From UBA2882 sp045542735 (GTDB taxonomy: Bacteria > Bacillota > Clostridia > Lachnospirales > Lachnospiraceae): a DNA stretch of 64,000 bases. Below, piece by piece: positions 12,501-18,852 of this stretch. Where the stretch lies: NCBI GenBank assembly GCA_045542735.1, contig JAZQLQ010000023.1:1-64000 (forward strand), given 5' to 3'. The notes under the pieces were generated by a model. The model ran no database searches. It worked only from the letters and a program-made list of their open reading frames with translations, and was not told the DNA's origin. Both the position numbers and the translations under genes were made by a program. Position 1 is the first letter of the stretch. Each line of letters starts with the position of its first letter.

Positions 12501-14728
12501 CCATATATGGTCATATCTGCATTTACATATAAGGTGTTTTGCATATACAAATCTCCACCCAGTTCATAGGATTCAGATAATGTTAGCGAATCCGTTATCC
12601 CTATATCTCCGGCGTAGTATGTACCCCAGCTCTTTGCCGAATAACCTTTATACACCATACCTTCTATCCGGTTGTCTCTCTCCGATTCACATCTCCCGCT
12701 AACCCAAACCTCACCTTCTATTACCACACCTTCATCTGATGTATTGGTAATCTGAAGATTAGCAAGTTCGTTTTTACTATCCTCGTCGCTTGTAAAATGC
12801 AGAATCTGTTTTTCTTCACCACTGATAAGCAAACAATTGCCTAGTGGGTAATTCCATTTATACATTCCTGCATTATCATCCTGATACAAATCTCCTTTTA
12901 ACTCTATACATCCGGCATCAATATTGTCATTCACTCCGGAGGAACAATCCAGGAAATCTCCTTTTATGAGAAAATGGTCCTTTTCATTTACCATCTCAAT
13001 TCCCGCATCTGTTTTGTCATAAACATAGTTACCATCTTGATTTTTGACACGGGTTTGCCTTCTATAATCCCCTTCAACAATCAATGTACCGCCATTTAAT
13101 ACAATGGTTCCGCCACTATGTAAGAAATCACTTTTAACCGTCAATATGTGTCCGTTCAAGTCAAGGACTCCATCGATAAGTACAAACTCTTCATTTATTT
13201 CTTCATCGGCTTCCAATGTATAGCCCCGATAACCGGTCCCGTCACCGAGACTTAATTTACATCCATTTTTTATGAGTTTTTTCCATGTCACACCATTTTC
13301 CATTACAACACCGGATTCACCGGTATTTTGTAATTCAATAATATGAAATGCCGCTCCATTACAAACATAAATCTGCTGTAAGCTACTTCCTGAAAGTACG
13401 ACTTTATGTGTATTGGTAGATGAGAATGTCCCATCCAACGTAACATTGCCTTGCACTTCCAATGTTCCCATGTTCATTGTCGGAACATTTGTAGCTTTTT
13501 GGTAATAGTTACCTTTTACCAGCACATAGCTATTTTCCTGCGTCATACCGATACCACAAGTAATGTCACCTGCATTTTCTCCTATGGTTACATTACCTTC
13601 CACGGTCAAAGTCCCACCAACTACCATTAGTACATTATCAATGTGAGCATTACCTTTAACCGTTAATGATTCTGTCAGGTAAAATGATCCTCTGCTTACA
13701 ATCAAGTCTTCTTCAATGGTTAATGCAGTTTTGTTGTTTGTACCTTCCAATACATAAATACCACCCGAAAAATACTCTTCTTCAAAGACAGTACTTGATC
13801 CAATTGCTATACATCCACTGATATTAGCGCCATTGGTAATGATTTTATTTCGGACATAGGGCATATGAACAAGAGTGATTCCCTCCTCACTCTCATTCTC
13901 TATCACCAAATTAGCAATTGCATACATATTGGATTCCTTATCCGGCATTTCCAATATTTGTCCCTTAGTTCCTGTCAGATACAAATAGAAATTCTCTGCA
14001 GAATTGAAGTTATATGCGTTCTCAACTGTCGCATAGTGCGAAAAATTCCCTTTTACTTCCATAATTCCGTTTGTCAAATTTCCATAATGGCTGAATGCAG
14101 AATCGTTAAAAAAATCCCCCATGACCAATAGGTAATCCGCTTCATCATCCATGTACAACCCGCCGGTAGAAGCCTCATATTCTTCATTTGTCTCTGTTTC
14201 CGTTTCCACCACGCTCTGTATCCGGTAATCCCCCATCACTACCACGCGGCCACCGTTTACATGTAATTCTCCGCCTGTCTGAAGGAGATTTTCATATATG
14301 TAAAGAGTATATCCGTTTAAATCCAAGACACCTGTTTCTATGGTAAGATTCCGGACTGTCATGTCCTCTTCCAACATATAATCCTCTGCCACAACAATGT
14401 CTTCCATTTCTTCGGGCACAGTTCCATCCATAGCCATATTCACAAAGGCATCAATATCTTCTCCGCCATGGGTGACTATAGGTTCCACAGCCTTATCAGT
14501 CGTCTGCACATTCTCTGTACTACCCGCACTCTGAGTCTCTATGTTATTATCAGATATCGGATTCTCCATTGTACGATTGATCATTGGGCTCGCTTCAACT
14601 TTATGTAAACCAATACCGGTAAAACTGGCAAAGGGTAACAGCGTCACAACCAACAGTATGGATATGCCTCTATATATTGTTTTTAATGTATGATATGAAA
14701 TGCTATTTTTTCTTAGGTTCTTTTTCAT
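530..14728 (-). CDS. giant secreted Rhs/YD-repeat polymorphic toxin (4,732 aa)
   Basis: Modules, N to C: a signal peptide or N-terminal membrane segment (about 17-48); four large beta-rich units at about 100-1600, each opening with a (V/M)(L/M)DLNG motif (residues about 135, 520, 915 and 1275) and full of short V.GD / L.V.GN strands suggesting a beta-solenoid; repeated fibronectin III-like modules with Ig-like spacers (about 1610-2575); a PKD domain with WDFGDGT (2585-2665); a carboxypeptidase-regulatory-like domain (2670-2742); an Rhs entry module with GDPVDLTSGAF (3134); about 25-30 YD repeats (3265-4240); and the Rhs core ending RARYYNQDIKRFINRD and DPFGL (4430-4476). After DPFGL comes a hydrophobic pretoxin segment (GFGDLCDAINAGIYVAEEEYG) and a final 110-residue domain I cannot assign, containing DEMFKLFNEAFLDD and FSHNP. 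Known Rhs proteins enclose a C-terminal toxin in the YD shell; the same use is inferred here. The start overlaps the stop of the upstream gene (ATGA). No frameshift is seen. Confidence 0.93.
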   Translation of the reverse strand: MKKNLRKNSISYHTLKTIYRGISILLVVTLLPFASFTGIGLHKVEASPMINRTMENPISDNNIETQSAGSTENVQTTDKAVEPIVTHGGEDIDAFVNMAMDGTVPEEMEDIVVAEDYMLEEDMTVRNLTIETGVLDLNGYTLYIYENLLQTGGELHVNGGRVVVMGDYRIQSVVETETETNEEYEASTGGLYMDDEADYLLVMGDFFNDSAFSHYGNLTNGIMEVKGNFSHYATVENAYNFNSAENFYLYLTGTKGQILEMPDKESNMYAIANLVIENESEEGITLVHMPYVRNKIITNGANISGCIAIGSSTVFEEEYFSGGIYVLEGTNNKTALTIEEDLIVSRGSFYLTESLTVKGNAHIDNVLMVVGGTLTVEGNVTIGENAGDITCGIGMTQENSYVLVKGNYYQKATNVPTMNMGTLEVQGNVTLDGTFSSTNTHKVVLSGSSLQQIYVCNGAAFHIIELQNTGESGVVMENGVTWKKLIKNGCKLSLGDGTGYRGYTLEADEEINEEFVLIDGVLDLNGHILTVKSDFLHSGGTIVLNGGTLIVEGDYRRQTRVKNQDGNYVYDKTDAGIEMVNEKDHFLIKGDFLDCSSGVNDNIDAGCIELKGDLYQDDNAGMYKWNYPLGNCLLISGEEKQILHFTSDEDSKNELANLQITNTSDEGVVIEGEVWVSGRCESERDNRIEGMVYKGYSAKSWGTYYAGDIGITDSLTLSESYELGGDLYMQNTLYVNADMTIYGNVYMSDHDKDQTGGLIRVRSSDFIVKGNVEGENSRYYPGIEFQSADAYALIEGDYRLLTAKQGYGLYSYYGTLEVKGDIDIRTQFLHDGTLTLSGENEQSISLGSKVELNEIEVTNNSAEGVCLENFVCADSWKLNENIVTYKGDRCVIGETLQEDTIIEGNLVLIGGVLDLNGYHLQINGNLLQMAGDVRISEGRLDIKGDYNTSTYGMLYMDEETDYVCVEGDFYENKTKGNYIWLTKGTLEVRGDFTFDAYFYTQDNHILLLSGEESQTVTYQRGTNYYDGELGNLSLQNTSKEGITFINCPLVTGTIGQNEELPITGSIKITSMAQLQNGFYGGSIYYTGNNMNTTENIHIGGDLEIDSTWTLSIAQQVTVDGDLKINSPVKLNHGQLLVGNNLTLQDTVTMENEDDYILVEGSLINEVESNGKMSNGVLEVRGDYTEKMPITYGANHKILFSGNQKQIIVQTGKFHILELKNYSEDGIFTEVALRYDELIQNECKLVIGDESGVIGFTLEDDYIVAGDLYLVDGVMDLNGKTLIVQGDLILQEGSIKVNHGTLIVEGDFRYQKRKQTDDGYEYSVSRGSLCLDYEDDHMRVEGNCILMPSYSDKNSAKGNLECNGNLENAKGNLFEWDGNLILNGKEKQSLSSYGEMQFANLIVTNQSAEGVILESDIYVSEHLSDLDCKVNGSGTVRINDFKVLEEGYFGGNILFRGYGKQNQNVYVQGNLDIQGELSLNGKQLYVEQNLTVIDTGIIYMENPADYMLVGGDMTYESVYKSTLTAGTMELKGDFTQSGTGATFVATGEHRTVLSGTVTEQGDYSIQNIHMDTPESNRFHTLVLKKDLHTCYQFDTVPEDVADEVIYELYTEIYPRPVTEISAGKVTPFSIEIIYNGTWYEGEIAGFRIYRDGVYIGATGTYQYKDTGLEPGKTYTYAVYPYNESQNQATDSPQIQIQTSTDVEAPRKVENLKVNERTGSAVTLVWDKGKDNVGVELYRLYRDDTLIYEGSANSYKDNGLDGKTLYQYYVIAVDGSGNVSEKSDTIDGLVFVPRILSVSPSDYATIGGESVELEVVFSGEGNTEGHAVEFQYYDRTSCIWKNITRTPLGESKNMDGTLYAKYQWRITNFSVEDEVDIRAIVTDKDGNRTEKIVTYEVDKEAPLPPENVEAIDQGGTVVINWDNGGSADCAGYRIYRVIPAKGSGGLIAEIDGKDSTWYEDTLVEVGETYNYYVRAYDQFGQLGAMSNVAEVTVQPDNRAPKVISMTPDSGAVNRKVKITVEGSDNKAVKGFKLYIQKSGEDTWTFLTELEAEKDIATYQWDTTVYPDAEYFIKAVAFDATGNESEELFRRRYEIDNTGIGKITLSECEAGITTVYLTWENASEDDFDHFLVETFVNERWITKQDVKDTLGCQIYNLQPLTTYRYRVRGVDRLGNIGEPSDEIVLTTLADEIAPYIKLIEPVSSYYNETIPLCMTVRDNAAIDYGVFSYSFDKENYVELATVYGIGYREEKLAYTWDVSALEEGDVYIRFEVYDAVGHHNALYQNEQIEYLYKIDHTPPGKPSGVTVTGEEGAVQLVWDKPEETDIASYKVYRAKQGQNLFRCVAEEVKAYGYVDTDVEENTTYIYRIAAVDIAGMEGEQSEKVYGSVKADETAPVVTGISPAESVLGKNVEFEVLALDNARLQSVCLEYRKIDSDEGWTEIAYLETDEKEYYQSVPFDAGILEEGSVYEVRAKAIDAAGNESEYVTRTYTFDLTAPVAPQLQTDSGSFRIELSYTENTESDFECYRIYRRRYGEEEYTCIQSLNETTYTDIVEDTETVYYYKVRAYDIHGNYSESNIDTNHGNYVDDIAPVAELPKTIGGVAGDEVAFDGVLSTDNIRINQYVWDFGDGTTAEGIRPVHVYETPGNYTVTLTVKDAKGNQATAKSVVEVADESDSGKIRLRVTSNYGVGISGAYVYVRGRGEEKNRKLRCDSKGYVTIVGNEGDYEIAAYASGFLPSEVSAHITNGGTTNSSIALSTGEIVTGEIKVEPMSLEEMLAEGIDLSAPSNYHTFRFEVVLGLSEDGIPDSFDGYGNPDTITEIPMGNNDKDYKVWVAFPDISKGESNYIPPAGKPIETPVVLYLRTTQSVSWLKDMYNVEIGVTNHADSEYVMEDASAMIQLPTGLNLASTYSGQTHINEMGRILGQDTAYTSWMVSASESGIYEINAQFHGVLSPFGAVISKQFKTEKEFKVQAGEGLHIYVYPEDVYYPGEKYYIHFEVANESERPFYNVKTSMGEFEQPEQVVEWTVKDWETKEILEYKRLEGESYYITDPEQKAVPVLTNGAYLECGILPPGASVFGTYCIIADGEEDKCYNYVESFVNVLEGENLGVQVTVLPISSHIAKAMVFLDQKTGTTYGDPVDLTSGAFLYDLAGMQVNGATELSLGMHYHSMVTDTKGQCGYGWSHDYEQHIEDRGSVIHLYLSPYAAVPFISEEATEHVVYGQVEDGKLVIDKDAVYSGRFYPASEAFDGWYINKTNDGYEVFSKDNFNYQFDTEGRLTAIRSLDNKSVQISYGDNKTTITDTISGEQLHLHYNEDAMLVQISDNHGRSNQLTYSKEELISFTEADGKVTRFHYDGCHRILTVTDANNIVSVENEYDDKDRVIRQSEAGIAGTAYYSYENLANGGVKTTVQNYSGETISVETNANGDKVKETDGNGAVTSYTYNEAGNLLSKTDAKGNTETYGYDEFGNQVSVTDRNGNTSTVAYDENGNVKTLQVDEKNQTNFVYDEQGRIIHATDSLGAVTRYAYNAEGNAIRQVNDGLGVIAMTYESGRLMSVTDYNGNVTTFGYDGYGNRNSQTDALGRTSTIVYDAAGKITSETTVDGTTITYSYDAKGQKIKETIKGADGISRTTTYGYDVAGRVINQTNESGTLTYSYDSEGNMTSITYPDKTKDVFVYDSASNLIQMTTAGGVTTEYTVDALGNVLTEKTGDTVISYTYTGDEQISSITQADGTTISFAYDANGNCIKETDAEGNSYSYTYDAAGNKTSDTDPLGNQTIYTYDTYGRCIKITDPNGNSTTYTYDGNSNCISATDAAGTTTVFTYDAANRLITTTTKTSGGEYTISYGYDNADRVTSITDEMGHTMMAEYDSLGNLTAITDAKGSVVESNTYNEKGYLTKTKDALGNTTAYSYDTMGNIIAIIECLNTEAETKTSYGYDADGKLMSVSDAVGTTSVTYDGSGNVTSMTDAMEGTTTYSYDSVNRVTEIVNAIGAKETYQYNARGLLEESVDNAGEKTIYTYDAAGRITKQKDELGTITYSYDKNGNVLTVSDKNGTIERNYDALNRVTSVTDYNGDTISYAYDELGNRISITYPGGEKVRYTYDKSGRMLTVTDIQGKVTYYSYDENGQLIETVRGDGSKETRTYNVAGQLATLHDETVAGEVIHEYHYSYDAAGNIIKITGMDTGISEGAKTSIADLTDENPNDGITPAVQNADGSITVAVSMTYDADNRLLTYNGQTVEYDDVGNMTRGPLNGAMADFTYDCRNRLVKVQENDGTITEYEYDAENVRTAVISGGIKTVYTTDRESTYSQTLVKTEYQKNTLGFYTEEKSRTTYTYGLGLISERRDDNQEYYYHYNHVGSTMAVTDEAGIIYYHYIYDTYGELSDITTDDGVSLKSSEQLTEYRLAELAHATGIDYLYNGQYGVETDANGLYYMRARYYNQDIKRFINRDVVSGDITNSQSLNRYCYVQGNPVSLIDPFGLCPTPEEVLRDRIVKAISNTTHWLLDAVGFVGGIIVPGFGDLCDAINAGIYVAEEEYGMAAVSIVCAIPFVGTLLSIPAKYVMKHADELGAVALKYMYKNHPEVATNISKWLIKKSPELYEKIAGLLSKKGDKIISYSDYSRIYQDSIHNSGRNQVMLGKYDNGGATSYITRAGNEYTYFSLGDDWNAIKAKYGYTDDEMFKLFNEAFLDDGINEGKIFQFSHNPINDNGALGKEYQYLLKNGYIWDDKTMTMIPTK

Positions 14729-15318
14729 GACTCTTCCTCTTCTTTCGCATCATCTTTTTTGTTCTTTTTCATCAAAAACAACAAAACGGCACTACCGGCT
14801 GCCACTACGGCTGCACCGGCGGCAATTCCTCCTACGATTCCAAAACCATCATTTTCATCGTCGGATTGTCCTTCCAGTTTTTCTTCTAAATCACTGATAA
14901 TATCTTCATCTGTTATATGGTCATCCGTTGTTTCTTTTCCTGTAGTATCATCTTTTGTTGTATTGGCACTCACTCCATCTTCATCTGTCACATACTCCGC
15001 AGTTTTATTTTCTTCTGTGGCATTCTCTCCCATAGCACTGTTGGCTGTTCCAATACTATTTTGCACGCCGTTAGTAGTTTCCTCACCACGTCCTTCATCA
15101 CTTCCCGGCATCTCAGTCTGCGCTTCTCCCACTTCCGTCTTTATCTCAATGAGATTTCCATTGGCATCATAAATATAGGTCACACGGCTACCATCCTCAT
15201 TGGTTACCTGTGTCACCCTGCCAAGTTCATCATATTCATAAGTTGCCGCTTCTACGGAATTAATAAAACATGAAAAAAATAGACTTGCACACAAACAAAA
15301 ATATATTAGTTTTTTCAT
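14725..15318 (-). CDS. small membrane-anchored YD-repeat protein coupled to the Rhs giant
   Basis: The 197-residue product has a signal peptide (MKKLIYFCLCASLFFSCF... cut near VEA-A), then one or two YD repeats (YEYDELGRVTQVTNEDGSRV, then YIYDANGNLIEI), an acidic Thr/Asp/Glu-rich linker of about 95 residues, and a C-terminal transmembrane helix (GIVGGIAAGAAVVAAGSAVLLFLM) followed by a short charged tail. It should be a type I membrane protein with the YD unit outside. Its stop overlaps the start of the giant Rhs gene (ATGA), implying translational coupling and a fixed ratio. A role as membrane anchor, chaperone or shell-completing partner is inference. An alternative start lies four codons upstream at 15330, preceded by GAGG; 15318 has GGGGG five bases upstream and gives a canonical signal peptide. 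Confidence 0.85.
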   Translation of the reverse strand: MKKLIYFCLCASLFFSCFINSVEAATYEYDELGRVTQVTNEDGSRVTYIYDANGNLIEIKTEVGEAQTEMPGSDEGRGEETTNGVQNSIGTANSAMGENATEENKTAEYVTDEDGVSANTTKDDTTGKETTDDHITDEDIISDLEEKLEGQSDDENDGFGIVGGIAAGAAVVAAGSAVLLFLMKKNKKDDAKEEEES

Positions 15319-15351
15319 AATAACCCCCATAAAACCTCAAAATGTTTTATC

Positions 15352-15380
15352 ATTATAAGTCTATTTTTGTTCGTTGTAAA
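15352..15380 (-). promoter_or_regulatory. sigma-A promoter of the Rhs operon
   Basis: On the minus strand TTTACA (15375-15380) and TATAAT (15352-15357) are separated by exactly 17 bases, giving a strong housekeeping promoter with a leader of about 15-30 nucleotides before the small YD-repeat gene. No other promoter of this quality is seen before the giant gene. Confidence 0.75.
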
Positions 15381-15433
15381 CATAGTTTATGATATTTTGT
15401 TTGGTTGTGTTGGTTATGTATTTGCAACACCGA

Positions 15434-15486
15434 TAAAAAAAGAACATACAAAACCGCCATCTATCGTTTAGCGATTTTATATGTCC
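15434..15486 (-). terminator. intrinsic terminator after mscS
   Basis: Read on the minus strand, GGACATA.AAAA.CGC pairs with GCG.TTTT.TATGTTC across a loop of about 13 bases and is followed by seven T. It lies about 25 bases past the mscS stop and ends the DUF1015-glgB-mscS operon. Confidence 0.7.
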
Positions 15487-15508
15487 TTAAAATATACTTA
15501 TTATAGAT

Positions 15509-16387
15509 TTATTGTTGCATATGCACATCCAACTGCGGGAAAGGAATGGTAATTCCCTCTTTATCAAAAGTCACTTTAATGCTTTCCAACAATTCTCCGC
15601 GAAGGGTCCAATAGTTCTCTGTCTTAACATGACATTTAACCGCCATGGTGACACAACTGTCTGAAAGCGCTTCCACTACAATGACTTTATCCTTATCCTG
15701 TAGTACCAGTTTATTATTGTCTACTAGACCTGTCAGCAGTTCTTTTGCTTTTTTTAAGTCAGAATCATAGGAAATCCCCACCGTCAAATCCAACCTGCGG
15801 AAATTTGCTTCCGTGAAGTTAACCAGACTGGTATTGGCAAGGGTTCCGTTAGGAAGTACAACCGTCTTTCCATCAAATGTCAAAAGTTTGGTGTAAAACA
15901 TTTGAATTTCGGTAACGGTACCTTCATTACCTTTGGAATCCTCACGAATATAATCTCCCACTTTAAAGGGCTTTAGTAATAGAATCAATACACCACCTGC
16001 GATGTTGGATAAACTACCTTGCAATGCCAGACCCACAGCAACACCGGCAGAACCAACAACCGCCACAATACTTGCCGCATCCAAACCAAAGCTTCCGGCA
16101 ATGGTAAATCCAAGCATCACATACAAAGCAATCTTGATGAATGAATCCACAAACTGGACAACACCTACATCTGCTTTTGCCCTTTGCAGTGATTTCTTTA
16201 CAATCTTGCGGAGCAATTTGGTTAACCAGATACCAACCATCAAGGTGATAACCGCCAACAAAATACGCACTCCAAGATTCAGAGCCTTCTCCGGAAGGCT
16301 CTGAACAAATTGTTTAAATAAACCGATTTCTTTTTCCACCTGTTCAGGTGTTAAATTATCTGCTGCTAAAAACTCAAAAAAACTCAC
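15509..16387 (-). CDS. mscS: MscS-family small-conductance mechanosensitive channel
   Basis: The 292-residue protein has an amphipathic N-terminus, two transmembrane helices (about 38-62 and 78-102) and the pore helix TM3 (GSAGVAVGLALQGSLSNIAG), followed by LLKPFKVGDYI at the start of the cytoplasmic beta domain. Gly/Ala packing in TM3 and the KPFKVGD motif are hallmarks of MscS. It releases solutes on hypo-osmotic shock. The start is GTG and overlaps the glgB stop (GTGA), so translation is coupled to the branching enzyme. Linking an osmotic valve to glucan synthesis, which changes cell osmolarity, is plausible but inferred. Confidence 0.93.
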   Translation of the reverse strand: MSFFEFLAADNLTPEQVEKEIGLFKQFVQSLPEKALNLGVRILLAVITLMVGIWLTKLLRKIVKKSLQRAKADVGVVQFVDSFIKIALYVMLGFTIAGSFGLDAASIVAVVGSAGVAVGLALQGSLSNIAGGVLILLLKPFKVGDYIREDSKGNEGTVTEIQMFYTKLLTFDGKTVVLPNGTLANTSLVNFTEANFRRLDLTVGISYDSDLKKAKELLTGLVDNNKLVLQDKDKVIVVEALSDSCVTMAVKCHVKTENYWTLRGELLESIKVTFDKEGITIPFPQLDVHMQQ

Positions 16388-18852
16388 GCTTTTTCCACCT
16401 CAATTTTTTGGCGTTCTTTTTCTAACTCTTTTGCTTTCTTTTCCAATTCCTGTGCAAACTGAGCTTCTTCCATAGCTCTCTTTAAGGCTTCTTTTGCCAA
16501 CCGGTCTGCTTCTTTGGCTTTTTCCATTGCAATCTTTGCTGCTTCCTTGGCAGCATTTTCTGCTTCTACAGCTTTGCGTTTACGTTCTTCCGCAATACGA
16601 CGTTGTCTCTCCATTTCTTTCTGTTTCTCGATTTCAGCTTTTTCCTTAGCTGTAAAAGGAGTATAAGAAAATACATTGATACCAAAAGCAGGGGATTTGA
16701 TGCGAATGGACTCTTCTCTTGCATCACACTCATCCTCTTTACTTGCAATCACTCTACTGTTAACAAATCCTTTGCCTCCGAATTTCTTGGAATCAGAGTT
16801 GAAGATTTCTTTGTATTTACCGGGATAAGGCACTCCCACCTTATAGTCTTTTCTATCTACACCGGAGAAGTTGCACACAACCAATAAAGTTTCTTTTTCT
16901 TTATCTGTCTTTCTTAAAAATGCAACAACATTTTCATTGGCTGAGATATTGTTAATCCATTCGAAGCCTTCATAGCTTTCATCTAATTCGTACAATGCCG
17001 GATGCTCTTTATAGAATTGGTTGAGTGCTGCTACATAGCCGTTCAAATTTTTATGGTCATCATACTGCAACAAATCCCATTCTACGCTACGATCTTCATT
17101 CCACTCATTAAATTCACCCAAATCCTGACCCATAAAAATCAATTTCTTACCGGGATGCATCATCATATAGCCATATGCCGCACGAAGGTTGGCAAATTTT
17201 TCAGGAATCTCTCCGGGCATTTTACCAATCATGGAGGATTTGCCATGTACAACTTCATCATGGGAAAGAATCAGTACAAATTTTTCACTATATGCATAAA
17301 TCATACTGAAGGTCAGTTCCCCATGTTTACCTGCACGGAATAAAGGATCACATTTCATGTAATCAAGGAAGTCATTCATCCATCCCATGTTCCACTTATA
17401 ATCAAATCCGAGACCGTCTTTTTTCAGTTCACCGGTCACACCGGGCCATGCTGTAGATTCCTCCGCAATCATTAAGACCGAATCATCCGTCTTTTTCATA
17501 ATACTATTCACATGCTTCAAAAATTCCACAGCTTCTAAATTTTCTTTACCGCCATACATATTGGCAACCCATTCGCCATCATTTTTGCCATAATCCAGAT
17601 AAAGCATAGACGCAACCGCATCCATACGGATACCGTCAGCATGGAACTCTTTTACCCAATACAAAGCATTGGCAATCAGGTAGTTTTTCACTTCCGGTCT
17701 GCCGTAGTTGAAAATCAAGGTTCCCCAATGAGGATGAGAGCCTTTGCGGGGGTCCATATGCTCATAGAGGCAGGTACCGTCAAAGTTGGATAAACCATGG
17801 GTATCCCTGGGGAAATGGGCAGGAACCCAATCCAAGATAACACCGATGCCGTTTTCATGCATATGGTTCATAAAATACTGGAAATCCTCCGGTGTCCCAT
17901 AACGGGATGTGGGGGAATAATATCCAATCACCTGATAGCCCCAGGACGCATCAAAAGGATGCTCCATCACAGGCATCAATTCAATATGGGTATATCCCAT
18001 CTTTTTGACATAATCGGCAATCTTCGGTGCCAATTCTTTGTATGTGTAGAAATCTCTGCCATCTTCCGGCTTAGCAAAAGAGCCAAGATGTACTTCCAAC
18101 ACACTCATAGGTGTCTTGTGTGTATCTGTTTTTTTGCGTTTCTCAAGCCAAGCATCATCTGTCCACTGAAAGCCGGTCAGATCATAAACCACAGATGCAT
18201 TTTCCGGTCTCTTCTGACTGAAGGTTGCATAAGGATCGGATTTTAAGAAGGTAAGTCCGCCTTTTACTTTGATCTCAAACTTATAATGATCTCCAACGTT
18301 GGCTGTGGGAATAAACAATTCAAAAATACCGGAATCCCAGAGTCTGCGCATCTGATGCACTCTGCCATCCCAATGATTAAAATCACCAACTACACTGACA
18401 CGCATGGCATTGGGTGCCCATACGGCAAACAATACACCATGTACGCCATCAATGACATAGGGATGTGCTCCCAGTAAATGGTAGATTTCATAATGAATAC
18501 CATTATTGAACTTCTCTGTATCCTTTTTACTGATAACCGGATCGAATCCATAAGGATCATAAAAATCTTTTTTACTGCCATCCTCCATTGTCACGGTGAA
18601 ACTGTAATTGTCGGTAGCTGTTGCCTTGGGAATCAATACAGCAAAGAATCCCTCTTCATCTGCCAATTCCATTTTATAATCTTTATTTTTGGTATGAAGC
18701 ACTGCTTCCACTGCACCCGGATAATAAGCCTGCGCAAGTTTGCCTCCGCTAACTATGTGCATTCCCAATAACTTATGAGGATTGTCTGCTTCAGAATATA
18801 CAATTTCTTCAATTCCTGCCCAATCCATTAATTTATAAAGTTTATTCGTCAT
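16384..18852 (-). CDS. glgB: 1,4-alpha-glucan branching enzyme with coiled-coil C-terminal extension
   Basis: The enzyme forms alpha-1,6 branches in glycogen. N-terminal CBM48-type modules (about 20-220) precede a GH13 barrel with HFPRDTHGLSNFDGT, DGIRMDAVASMLYLDYG (nucleophile Asp), MIAEESTAWPGVT (acid Glu) and LSHDEVVHGKSS (transition-state Asp). All catalytic residues are present. After the usual C-terminal beta domain comes a highly charged Ala/Glu/Lys/Arg helix of about 90 residues (from KAEIEKQKEMERQ to the end) predicted as coiled coil, which is not part of typical GlgB. I chose the ATG at 18852 because GAGGGGAG lies just upstream; this start overlaps the DUF1015 stop by 11 bases. An in-frame start 60 bases further upstream lacks such a site. 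Confidence 0.95.
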   Translation of the reverse strand: MTNKLYKLMDWAGIEEIVYSEADNPHKLLGMHIVSGGKLAQAYYPGAVEAVLHTKNKDYKMELADEEGFFAVLIPKATATDNYSFTVTMEDGSKKDFYDPYGFDPVISKKDTEKFNNGIHYEIYHLLGAHPYVIDGVHGVLFAVWAPNAMRVSVVGDFNHWDGRVHQMRRLWDSGIFELFIPTANVGDHYKFEIKVKGGLTFLKSDPYATFSQKRPENASVVYDLTGFQWTDDAWLEKRKKTDTHKTPMSVLEVHLGSFAKPEDGRDFYTYKELAPKIADYVKKMGYTHIELMPVMEHPFDASWGYQVIGYYSPTSRYGTPEDFQYFMNHMHENGIGVILDWVPAHFPRDTHGLSNFDGTCLYEHMDPRKGSHPHWGTLIFNYGRPEVKNYLIANALYWVKEFHADGIRMDAVASMLYLDYGKNDGEWVANMYGGKENLEAVEFLKHVNSIMKKTDDSVLMIAEESTAWPGVTGELKKDGLGFDYKWNMGWMNDFLDYMKCDPLFRAGKHGELTFSMIYAYSEKFVLILSHDEVVHGKSSMIGKMPGEIPEKFANLRAAYGYMMMHPGKKLIFMGQDLGEFNEWNEDRSVEWDLLQYDDHKNLNGYVAALNQFYKEHPALYELDESYEGFEWINNISANENVVAFLRKTDKEKETLLVVCNFSGVDRKDYKVGVPYPGKYKEIFNSDSKKFGGKGFVNSRVIASKEDECDAREESIRIKSPAFGINVFSYTPFTAKEKAEIEKQKEMERQRRIAEERKRKAVEAENAAKEAAKIAMEKAKEADRLAKEALKRAMEEAQFAQELEKKAKELEKERQKIEVEKA

